The notes under the pieces: model-generated
Database searches by the model: none
What the model saw: only the letters and a program-made list of their open reading frames with translations
Told to the model about the DNA's origin: nothing
Source of the DNA: Nematostella vectensis
Lineage: Eukaryota > Cnidaria > Anthozoa > Actiniaria > Edwardsiidae
Direction: 5' to 3'
Assembly (NCBI RefSeq): GCF_932526225.1
Contig: NC_064043.1
Span: 14,070,085-14,134,084 of the forward strand
DNA length: 64,000 bases
Shown here: positions 1-12,300 of the stretch, piece after piece
Numbering within the stretch: the stretch's first letter is position 1
How the letters are laid out: the number at the start of each line of letters is the position of its first letter
Position numbers and translations under genes: made by a program

Positions 1-355
1 TCACCTCTCTGTGTGCTAACGGCAAACGCCAACATAATAAGGACAGCTCACCTCCGTGTGTGCTAACGGCAAACGCCAACATAATAAAGACAGCTCACCT
101 CCCTGTTTGCTAACGGCAAACGCCAACATAATAAAGACAGCTCACCTCTCTGTGTGCTAACGGCAAACGCCAAAATAATAAGGACAGCTCACCTCTCTGT
201 TTGCTAACGGCAAACGCCAACATAATAAAGACAGCTCACCTCTCTGTGTGCTAACGGCAAACGCCAACATAATAAGGACAGCTCACTTATCTGTGTGCTG
301 ACGACAAACGCCAACATAATAAAGACAGCTCACCTCTCTGTGTGCTAACGGCAAG
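1..355 (-). repeat. 47-bp minisatellite carrying a WDR19 splice donor
   Basis: About seven and a half tandem copies of a 47-bp unit, continuing off the left edge. On the minus strand each unit holds the last 21 nt of WDR19 exon 14, ending ACACAGAGAG, followed by the donor GTGAGCTGTC and about 16 nt more of intron. The genuine exon end at 334-354 is the terminal copy. The array therefore arose by tandem duplication across an exon-intron junction. Copies differ at a few positions (CCTCCGTGTG, CCTCCCTGTT, CACTTATCTG on the plus strand). Confidence 0.93.
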
Positions 356-3300
356 AAGTTGACCATCATCAGTCCAAGATATTGTGTCCAAACCACCTGA
401 GCAAGAACAACATACATGACCATACATGTGCAATACTAGTTAGCCACTAAAAGTATAAAACAGGATACCATCCTTGTGTTTTTTGGGCTGTATTGGATTA
501 AACCTGCATTGTAATCCTTTGTGGTCATTCCAGGACGCATAACTGCACCGTACGTTTGTTTTTCATTCGTCACTATTTTACGAAGACAAAAAAAGCTTGC
601 CCTATTGCATGATAAAGTTACCGTAATAGCTCAAATAAGCGCAGCGCTTCTTCAAATTTTTCCAAGGCGAGGCGCTTATACGAGGAAGGTGCTCATTTAA
701 GAAGTGGGAAAAAAAATCAGACCCATTTACAAAATAATAAAACGAACAGTTCTTCTCTTCATTGAAATGCAGAAGGTTTAGGACAGGCGCTTATTGATGG
801 AAGGCGCTTATTGGAGCCATTACGGTAGCGTGTAGCGTGTTTGTAACTTTACTGTATGTAGTTGTCGTTACTAAATATCCTGTGGCGGATATCACTGACT
901 TCTGTCTATTTTTAAGTTTAAATGTTGAGCAAGCAGTTCAATGAATGCCATTCATTCACCCTAAAGAATAATCACCATATTCTGTTTTTTCTCCCCTCCC
1001 CAGCTAGAGATGTATAGGAAGTTCCATAAGCTACTAGATATCTACTGAAGTTGGTTAATAGGTATGTATAGGTAGTTACATAAGCTACTAGATATCTACT
1101 GAAGTTTGTTAATAGGTATTTATAGACAGAGAAAAAGGTTTTTGGCTGATAATAAGCACTGAATAAGTTGCTTTTTGGTTGTGATTTGGCCACTAAAAGC
1201 TGGAGCAAGTGCGAGTTTGACACCCAAAAAGTCATGTGATTTGTTAGTGCATGTCGCCTATTAATGAAAAAATCTCTTGACAACCTACCACCAGCATCCT
1301 CAAGAGTTATGATAGCATAGATCTCTTTCATCTCCACCAGGTCGTGGATCTTCACACTACAGACAATAAGGAGATTCAGAAAGACATGACAGTTCAGGAG
1401 ATTCAGAAAGACATGACAGTTCAGGAGATTCAGAAAGACATGACAATTCAGGAGATTCAGAAAGACATGACAATTCAGGAGATTCAGAAAGACATGACAG
1501 TTCAGGAGATTCAGATACATGGCAGTTCAGGAGATTCAGGAAGACATGACAGTTCAGGAGATTCAGAAAGACATGACAGTTCAGGAGATTCAGAAAGACA
1601 TGACAGTTCAGGAGATTTAGAAAGACATGACAGTTCAGGAGATTCAGATGCATGGCAATTCAGGGATATTCAAATGGAAATTCAGGGGAATTCAGATACA
1701 CATGGCAATGATACTGTATAATTCACAAGAGTTATAGTTACATTTTTCCATAAATAATTGAATATCTTAGAGTTGCAATATAAGTATTCATTATCCTAAA
1801 AAAAACTATGATAACAAAGAGATAAGAATAATGCCATGTTATTTTTTTATATTGCATTATAAAGGGAGTGTTCATTTAATAGGGAAGAAAGATTTTGACT
1901 CAGGATGCATTTCGTAGCCCCTTTAGAGTAAAACAAAAATATATTGGTGCACTCTCTTTAACAGTCCCAAAGATTTCAGTAGAACTGAATCCCCCCTCAA
2001 TATCTTCCCTTTACCCTCAGGGTAACACTCCTGAAGGAGTGCTATTCAGGCCAAGATGTTTACAACAGTATGTATGACTGTCATTTTAAACATGGACCCG
2101 CACTAAAAAGGGGCCTTGATCACGTCCATGGAAGGCTTAGTTGTCAGTAAACTGCCACGTGGTGCGGAGCTCCGGATTTTAGTCAACCGTGTCTTGTTTG
2201 CCCATGAGAAGCGAAACCAAAACTCAACTTTTGAAGCACTTTTCTTTTCGTTATCTCGGTTTATTTTGTCCTGGATACTAACAATGGATTACCAATCAAC
2301 GAGCAGGAATTTACAGTGAAAAAGGATCAAATTATTGACGATAACACAACTAAAAAGTCTTGCTTCCCACGCAACATGGGGCGAAGCTAAGCCCTTTTAT
2401 AGTGCGGTTCCTAAGTGCTTAGCCCTTTTATAGTGTAGCTTGCACCTGCTATGACAACAGCATAAAGATACACGGTAATACAGGATTCCTCGTTTCTTGC
2501 AATCAGGAAATCAAGCAAAAGGAGGGGCTATTGTGGGAACTAAACAAGAATTGAAAATCCCACATAAACTTACCAGTTATCCCCACATGAGGCAGCCTTG
2601 TTGAGCTCAGTAGAGATGGCAATGTCGGTCAACACGTCCTTGTGGTCACGTGTTTGAAAAAGTTCCTAAAAACATACAGTACACACCCATATATATTTAT
2701 TATGCACCAAAAACTGGTATTCAGCTCTGCCAAATTTTCGTCTTTAAAAAGACTTCTTCAGAGCAGACTGAAGAAGGTAAATCTTTACATTTAGCATTTT
2801 CTAGAATAGTGCGCTATACTGTAGATAAAAAAATTACACTTCTCTACGTGGGTTCCTACTACAAAAAAGGCGTCACTATAAATACACCCAGGGTAGATAG
2901 ACTTAAGCCGATAAGCCCTCTGACAGAAAACTTGGCAGAGTCAAATACCAGTTTTGGTGCATTGTATTTATTCTTCTAGTTTACGATCATGACTATTTGG
3001 GCTTTTGTATTGATTCATATATATGTATTGATACTGTTTAAGCATATTCTATTTCTTGATATATTTTTTTTTAAATACAAGAGTGTTTTTTAGTGGTTTT
3101 AGTTACTGATAAATATTGTATCTACAAACACATGCAAAAAAAGACTTTTTCCATAATTTGTTTTCCTTTTTTGCTCTCATGCTTCACTATCTCAGATTTA
3201 TTACATAAACATATTTTTTGGTTTATTTAAAAAAAAATAAAAAGCTTTCCATAGATACTGTGAAATTAAAAAATAAAGTTGTTCGTAAAAGTGTTGAAAT

Positions 3301-6300
3301 AATATTTTTATCCGTGTTGAAATAATATTTTTATCCATGCTGTTCAGTATGTCAATGCATCTTACACTAATTCAGACACTAATTCTATTTTACAGAATTA
3401 CGTAGTACTAACCTGTCCGATTTCTTTCATGTGAGTTGAGATGACAACAAAGAACCCATTAGAAAACCCGATCATGATATAACCATCACCAAACCTGCAA
3501 GAATGGGTTTATCAACTGCTGTTCCTGAATTTGCAAAACATATAAATCATTGAAAACTGGCAGTCCCAGAGGACTACATCAAACTTTATGTTAATGAAAT
3601 GAAAACTATTTCAAACTCAGGCCAACAAAGCTGAAAATAAGGTTAGTAAAACTTAAATCTTACCATCTGTAAGCGATGATGTTACCATAGCGAGACTGTA
3701 AAGAAATAATGAAAGAAAAACAAATGGTCAAGTAGAGGTCTAATATGATACATTAATTTTTTTGTCACGTGTTGTCAACTGATATGCACACACTACAATT
3801 GCACCATCATTGGCAATTCAAAGATTACAGCACAACCACTAAAACCATGAACACCCAAAATATGTACTGTATGGAATATTTGTCCTGGCCAATCACTCAC
3901 GAGTAATTCAAACAGTCAACTAGAAACATGTCTCGATTAGTCTGTATGAATTCTCGTGTATGATTTATCAAGACAATAAACATTTCATACATATTTTAGG
4001 AATTCAGACCTATATATGATAGACATATTTAGATACCCACTACATTACTTAGCCAAAATTGTATCAATCCCTTATACCCTACACTTCTAACAGTCACAAA
4101 CTTCAGGTAGTATCTGTCCCCACCCATCTTTCCCCTCTTCCGTTTCCCATGCAGAATCTTCAACCCTGTTGTGTGTACCTGAAACGCCAGCTCAATAGGA
4201 TTCTCAGGGTCATTCAGGTTGTACAAATACAGGGTCTTCTTGCCAACAATAATACTGACCTGTAAGACAAAAAAGAGCCAGATATAAGATTTACAAATCA
4301 TATTCATAGAAGGGCATCATGGCCAGAGTGGGAGGAATTGAATCAGGCAGTCAAGAGACCCTGAGTTTGGGGGGGGGGGGGGGGGGGGGGGTGGAGTTCT
4401 TTTATTGTTTTTACAAGAAATGTTCTAAGATCACCCTGTCACAACATAGAAGACAGAGTACTTACAGTTGCTTCTGCAGCTGAACTTCTTTCGTCTGTTT
4501 TCATTTCACTAAACTGGACATGGGCAGGCTCTGACCGAAGAGTTGCCTGAGCAAGCAGAGCAGACAAAAAAGTTACAACTGACCATTAAGTGGTTATGCC
4601 AAACAAAACATTCCCAAGGGGTAAAGAATGGTCTGGATGATGCCAATCAAAAAATTCCCATGGGGTAAAGAATGTTCCAGATGATGCCAGTCAAAACATT
4701 CCCAAGGGGTAAAGAATGGACCGGATGATGCCAAACAAAACATTCCCAAGGGGTAAAGAATGGTCTGGATGATGCCAATCAAAAAATTCCCATGGGGTAA
4801 AGAATGTTCCAGATGATGCCAGTCAAAACATTCCCAAGGGGTAAAGAATGGACCGGATGATGCCAAACAAAACATTCCCAAGGGGTAAATAATGGTCCGG
4901 ATGATGCCAATCAAAACATTCCCAAGGGGTAAAGAATGTTCCAGATGATGCCAGTCAAAACATTTCCAAGGAGTAAAGAATGTTCCAGATGATGCCAGTC
5001 AAAACATTCCAAACGGGTAATGAATGGTCGGGATGATGCCAAACAAAACATTCCCAAGGGGTAAAGAATGTTTCAGATGATGCCAGTCAAAACATTCCCA
5101 AGGGGTAATGAATGGTCCAGACGATGCCAAACGAAACATTCCCAAGGGGTAAAGAATGTTCCAGATGATGCCAGTCAAAACATTCCCAAGGGGTAATGAA
5201 TGGTCCGGATGATGCCAAACAAAACATTCCCAAGGGGTAAAGAATGTTCCAGATGATGCCAGTCAAAACATTCCCAAGGGGTAAAGAATGGTCCGGACGA
5301 TGCCAAACAAAACATTCCCAAGGGGTAAAGAATGGTCTGGATGATGCCAAACAAAACATTCCCAAGGGGTAAAGAATGTTTCAGATGATGCCAGTCAAAA
5401 CATCCCCAAGGGGTAAATAATGGTCCGGATGACGCCAGTCAAAACATTCCCAAGGGGTAAAGAATGGACCGGATGATGCCAGTCAAAACATTCCCAAGGG
5501 GTAAAGAATGTTCCCTGTCCCAAGGGGTAAATAATGGACCGGATGATTTCCAATGGGTAAAGAATGGACCGGATGATGCCAGTCAAAACATTCCCAAGGG
5601 GTAAAGAATGTTCCGGATGATGCCAGTCAAAACATTCCCAAGGGGTAAATAATGGACCGGTTCATGCCAGTCAAAACATTCCCAAGGGGTAAAGAATGTT
5701 CCAGATGATGCCAGTCAAAACATTTCCAAGGGGTAAAGAATGGACCGGATGATGCCAGTCAAAACATTCCCAAGGGGTAAAGAATGTTCCCTGTCCCAAG
5801 GGGTAAATAATGGACCGGATGATTTCCAAGGGGTAAAGAATGGACCGGATGATGCCAGTCAAAACATTCCCAAGGGGTAAAGAATGTTCCGGATGATGCC
5901 AGTCAAAACATCCCCAAGGGGTAAATAATGGTCCGGATGACGCCAGTCAAAACATTCCCAAGGGGTAAATAATGGACAGGATGATGCCAGTCAAAACATT
6001 CCCAAGGGGTAAAGAATGTTCCAGATGATGCCAGTCAAAACATTTCCAAGGGGTAAAGAATGTTCCGGATGATGCCAGTCAAAACATTCCAAAGGGGTAA
6101 AGAATGTTCCAGATGATGCCAGTCAAAACATTCCCAAGGGGTAATGGATGGTCCGGATGATGCTAAACAAAACATTCCCAAGGGGTAAAGAATGTTCCGG
6201 ATGATGCCAGTCAAAACATTACCAAGGGGTAATGAATGGTCCGGATGATGCCAGTCAAAACATTCCCAAGGGGTAAAGAATGGACCGGATGATGCCAGTC

Positions 6301-9300
6301 AAAGCATTCCCAAGGGGTAAAGAATGTTCCAGATGATGCCAGTCAAAACATCCCCAAGGGGTAAAGAATGTTCCAGATGATGCCAGTCAAAACATTCCCA
6401 AGGGGTAAAGAATGTTCCAGATGATGCCAGTCAAAACATTCCCAAGGGGTAAAGAATGGACCGGATGATGCCAATCAAAACATTCCCAAGGGGTAAAGAA
6501 TGGTCCGGATGATGCCAAACAAAACATTCCCAAGGGGTAAAGAATGTTACAGATGATGCCAGTCAAAACATTCCCAAGGGGTAATGAATGGTCCGGATGA
6601 TGCCAGTCAAAACATTCCTAAGGGGTAAATAATGGACCGGATGATGCCAGTCAAAACATTCCCAAGGGGTAATGAATGGTCCGGATGATGCCAGTCAAAA
6701 CATTCCCAAGGGGTAAAGAATGTTCCGGATGATGCCAGTCAAAACATTCCCAAGGGGTAATGAATGGTCCGGATGATGCCAGTCAAAACATTCCTAAGGG
6801 GTAAATAATGGACCGGATGATGCCAATCAAAACATTCCCAAGGGGTAAAGAATGTTCCAGATGATGCCAGTCAAAACATTCCCAAGGGGTAAATAATGGT
6901 CCGGATGATGTCAGTCAAAACATTCCTAAGGGGTAAATAATGGACCGGATGATGCCAGTCAAAACATTCCTAAGGGGTAATGAATGGTCCGGATGATGCC
7001 AGTCAAAACATTCCCAAGGGGTAAAGAATGTTCCGGATGATGCCAGTCAAAACATTCCCAAGGGGTAAAGAATGGTCCGGATGATGCCAGTCAAAAAATT
7101 CCTAAGGGGTAAATAATGGACCGGATGATGCCAATCAAAACAGTCCCAAGGGGTAAAGAATGTTCCAGATGATGCCAGTCAAAACATTCCCAAGGGGTAA
7201 ATAATGGACCGGATGACGCCAGTCAAAACATTCCCAAGGGGTAAATAATGGACCGGATGATGCCAGTCAAAACATTCCCAAGGGGTAATGAATGGACCGG
7301 ATGATGCCAGTCAAAACATTCCCATTGGGTAATGAATGTTCCAGATGATGCCAGTCAAAACATTCCCAAGGGGTAAATAATGGACCGGATGATGCCAGTC
7401 AAAACATTCCCAAGGGGTAATGAATGGACCGGATGATGCCAGTCAAAACATTCCCAAGGGGTAATGAATGGTCCGGATGATGCCAAACAAAACATTCCCA
7501 AGGGGTAAAGAATGGTCTGGATGATGCCAAACAAAACATTCCCAAGGGGTAAAGAATGTTTCAGATGATGCCAGTCAAAACATCCCCAAGGGGTAAATAA
7601 TGGTCCGGATGACGCCAGTCAAAACATTCCCAAGGGGTAAAGAATGGACCGGATGATGCCAGTCAAAACATTTCCAAGGGGTAAAGAATGGACCGGATGA
7701 TGCCAGTCAAAACATTCCAAAGGGGTAAAGAATGTTCCCTGTCCCAAGGGGTAAATAATGGACCGGATGATTCCCAAGGGGTAAAGAATGTTTCGGATGA
7801 TGCCAGTCAAAACATTCCCAAGGGGTAAAGAATGTTCCGGATGATGCCAGTCAAAACATTCCCAAGGGGTAATGAATGGTCCGGATGATGCCAGTCAAAA
7901 CATTCCCAAGGGGTAAATAATGGACCGGATGATGCCAGTCAAAACATTCCCAAGGGGTAAAGAATGGACCGGATGATGCCAGTCAAAACATTCCCAAGGG
8001 GTAATGAATGGTCTGGATGATGCCAGTCAAAACATTCCCAAGGGGTAAATAATGGACCGGATGATGCCAATCAAAACATTCCCAAGGGGTAATGAATGGT
8101 CCGGATGATGCCAGTCAAAACATTCCCAAGGGGTAAATAATGGACCGGATGATTTCCAAGGGGTAAAGAATGGACCGGATGATGCCAGTCAAAACATTCC
8201 CAAGGGGTAAAGAATGTTCCGGATGATGCCAGTCAAAACATTCCCAAGGGGTAATGAATGGTCCGGATGATGCCAGTCAAAACATTCCCAAGGGGTAAAT
8301 AATGGACCGGATGATGCCAATCAAAACATTCCCAAGGGGTAAAGAATGTTCCAGATGATGCCAGTCAAAACATTCCCAAGGGGTAAATAATGGACCGGAT
8401 GATGCCAGTCAAAACATTCCCAAGGGGTAATGAATGGTCCGGATGATTACAAACAAAACATTCCCAAGGGGTAAAGAATGTTTCAGATGATGCCAGTCAA
8501 AACATTCCCAAGGGGTAAAGAATGTTCCGGATGATGCCAGTCAAAACATTCCCAAGGGGTAAATAATGGACCGGTTGATGCCAGTCAAAACATTCCAAAG
8601 GGGTAAAGAATGTTCCCTGTCCCAAGGGGTAAATAATGGACCGGATGATTCCCAAGGGGTAAAGAATGTTTCGGATGATGCCAGTCAAAACATTCCCAAG
8701 GGGTAAAGAATGTTCCGGATGATGCCAGTCAAAACATTCCCAAGGGGTAATGAATGGTCCGGATGATGCCAGTCAAAACATTCCCAAGGGGTAAATAATG
8801 GACCGGATGATGCCAGTCAAAACATTCCCAAGGGGTAAAGAATGGACCGGATGATGCCAGTCAAAACATTCCCAAGGGGTAATGAATGGTCTGGATGATG
8901 CCAGTCAAAACATTCCCAAGGGGTAAATAATGGACCGGATGATGCCAATCAAAACATTCCCAAGGGGTAATGAATGGTCCGGATGATGCCAGTCAAAACA
9001 TTCCCAAGGGGTAAATAATGGACCGGATGATTTCCAAGGGGTAAAGAATGGACCGGATGATGCCAGTCAAAACATTCCCAAGGGGTAAAGAATGTTCCGG
9101 ATGATGCCAGTCAAAACATTCCCAAGGGGTAATGAATGGTCCAGATGATGCCAGTCAAAACATTCCCAAGGGGTAAATAATGGACCGGATGATGCCAATC
9201 AAAACATTCCCAAGGGGTAAAGAATGTTCCAGATGATGCCAGTCAAAACATTCCCAAGGGGTAAATAATGGACCGGATGATGCCAGTCAAAACATTCCCA

Positions 9301-12300
9301 AGGGGTAATGAATGGTCCGGATGATTACAAACAAAACATTCCCAAGGGGTAAAGAATGTTTCAGATGATGCCAGTCAAAACATTCCCAAGGGGTAAAGAA
9401 TGTTCCGGATGACGCCAGTCAAAACATTCCCAAGGGGTAAATAATGGACCGGTTGATGCCAGTCAAAACATTCCCAAGGGGTAAATAATGGACCGGTTGA
9501 TGCCAGTCAAAACATTCCCAAGGGTTAAAGAATGTTCCAGATGATGCCAATCAAAACATTCCCAAGGGGTAAAGAATGGACCGGATGATGCCAGTCAAAA
9601 CATTCCCGATGGACCATAGAGTGACCTAATGATGTCAATTAAAACAATATGAACCATAGACAGAGAACAAAGTTGACCATAGAAAGCCCATGTTGGGCAA
9701 AACCATTTAAAAATAGGGAGGTACAGTATGGTGCATGTATGCTTTAAGGCACTGGAAATTATCAATTCTATCAAAGCAAGGCCTGGAAGATCCACCCTAA
9801 TCATCAGACGTGCTCATAAAATGGAGAGGATTTTGTCCATACCTGTCTGAGAGTGTCACCGTCTTCATTACTAATAGTGATGGACTTGTCCTCTGAACCA
9901 AGTGCCAGCAAATTCTGAAGAAAAAAATAATCAATAAACCACCCATGGACCACACCCAGGAGGGGGTACAATACCTTGTAACGTCTTTCAAGGAGAAGTA
10001 TTCAAAGTATGGAGATGTAATGAAAGGCTTTTTTGAGAAGCTAAAGAGTAAATCATCTTATGTCACAGAAAAGACATTTCTAAACCTGGGTTAGGTTTGA
10101 AAACAAGATAGACAGGTGTGTCTACACATTATCATGAAGAAGAATATATACAGGCACTACACACCAGACAGTATATGCATTTGTACCTCAGTATTCCAGC
10201 AGCCACAAGAAATCTTTTTTGTATGTTTACCAAGGATTGGAATTTTTCTGGAAAAAAAATTAATGTAGTTTAGAAACATTACATAAATCGCTGCATTTCC
10301 AGGCCCATACACAGGGAGGGGGACGGCAGGGGATGGGCTCGCACCCCCAAGGTCCACTCCTAAAACCTTAATAAAAAATACTGAAAAAGACATAAGAAAG
10401 CTATGCACGCAAAGAAGGGAACCAAAAAAAAACAAGTCTACTCCTAAAGGCTTGATAAAAAATACTGAAAAAAGACATACATAAGAAAGCTATGCACGCA
10501 AAGAAGGGAACATAAAAAAAAAACAAGTCTTCTCCTAAAGGCTTGATAAAAAATACTGAAAAAAGACATACATAAGAAAGCTATGCACGCAAAGAAGGGA
10601 ACATAAAAAAAAACAGGTCCACTCCTTAAGCCTTAATAAAAAAAACTAAAAAAGACATACATAAGAAAGCTATGCACGCAAAGAAGGGAACAAATAAACC
10701 ATCAATCATGATTCAGAAAAATTCAAGGCAGGCAAAAATTATGGAAATAGACATCAAGAATCTCTGTTACAGGGCTCTCCGCGTAATCCACAAATTTCCG
10801 TGTAATCCTGCGTAATTTAGCTAAATTTTGAAAGACAAAATATTTAAGTGCACAGCTGATGTGTTCTTTTAGGGATCTTTTTTTCATTTCTCATAAAAAA
10901 AAGACAGATATTCTTCGTAAGAGTGCGATATTTCGAACTGAATTTCGAAAACAAGTAAAATGACTAGGCATTCTTTGCTAAACCGTGAAGGCCTAGGACT
11001 AATAATAAAATAACTTTCTTAATTGGCTGGTGGCTAGGAGCCAATGAAAACTTGCCTAAGATATTTTTGCACAAAAAATAAACCTTTTTCAACTTATTTC
11101 GTGCTTTCCTTCGAAACAAAATGTAGTTTGGGTGTAACAGTTGATATTCCGTGTAATTTTGCGAGTAATTCAGTAAAGAATCCAGCAAAATTTTGATTTT
11201 TAAAGAAAAATGTATAGTAAAATACAGCGTAATTTAGCGCGTAATGATTGATTTTCCGGGTAATTTAGCAAAGAGAATCCCACATAATTTTGAGTTTTTT
11301 CCGCGTAATTTCAGAAGCCCTGCTGTTAGTAACAAAGTGAATGAAGCCCCTTCCTCAATCAGGATCGGTCATTTCTCAGACCAATCATTCCTCAATCAGA
11401 AAGGTTCAATAATTAAAGCCCTGGCCAAATGACATGCAAGCCAGCACAATTTGCCACAAGTTCTGACTTGCATTTCTGTAGCTGTTATAGAGTGGCAAAA
11501 CAAAATACATGTTTTGAAGCAAGTTGGTTTTGAGCTCCTGATGCGCTGCTGATAACACAACCACTAGGTCATATAACAATGTATGTGCATTGCAACCTAC
11601 CTGCTAAAACAGGTGATTCCATTGGAAAGAATCTAGCAACTACCTTATTATTCCTGGCACAATTAAAATCCCCCCCCCCCCAGTTTACCCAGCCAAAATG
11701 ACCACATTTTTAGGTTTCATGACCCCCCATGAAAAAATCTAGGTTAAAAACTGATGGCACTACATACCTTGATGTCTGGTGGTTGTAGATCAACAAATTT
11801 CCCTTAGAGGTACCTGGAAATGATGGAAAAATATTAAAATAAAACACAAATATTTCATATTTGCCATCCCGCCAGACTTTAAATTTTGGATCTCTTCAAC
11901 CAATAAAAAACAGTCCATGTTCATTTATTTTGTGTACAAAATAATATAAAAAGGACATTACACGGTGGCATGACAATACTGTATGAAGTTTATTTTCGAG
12001 TGGTGGAAACTATATTTTACGAGTGAGCGCAGCAACAAACTGTTTTTACCACGAAAAATGGGCGCTAAAGCTGTTTATTTGATGCACATGTATGTACATC
12101 CAGGACATTTCGGTACCTAACTTTTTTCTATCTTCACTAGTGAAAATATGGAAAATACAAGTGTTTTAGTTTCTGGTAAAACACTAATATCCAAATACAG
12201 TAATTAATATGTTTATTATTAATTGTTTTACATTTACATGAAAAACCTTATTTCTCTTTGGTTCCAAATAGTTAGAATGATACTCATAATTTTACAATCA

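Noticed and set aside
972-1721. Overlapping repeat-containing reading frames on both strands (LNLLNCHVF and EIQKDMTVQ repeats)
   Set aside because: They are translations of the 27-bp minisatellite, whose unit length is a multiple of three. The minus-strand frame merely runs into WDR19 exon 13.
2650-2979. 109-codon plus-strand frame with [13 protein letters not shown]
   Set aside because: Antisense to WDR19 exon 12 at its start, then AT-rich intron. It contains the self-complementary CTTCTTCAGAGCAGACTGAA segment and may be part of a dispersed repeat, but nothing supports a protein.
4594-8688. Repeated minus-strand frames of 63-106 codons rich in LYPLGMF and TPWECF
   Set aside because: Produced by the 44-bp tandem array. 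The unit length rotates frame and there is no start or splice context.
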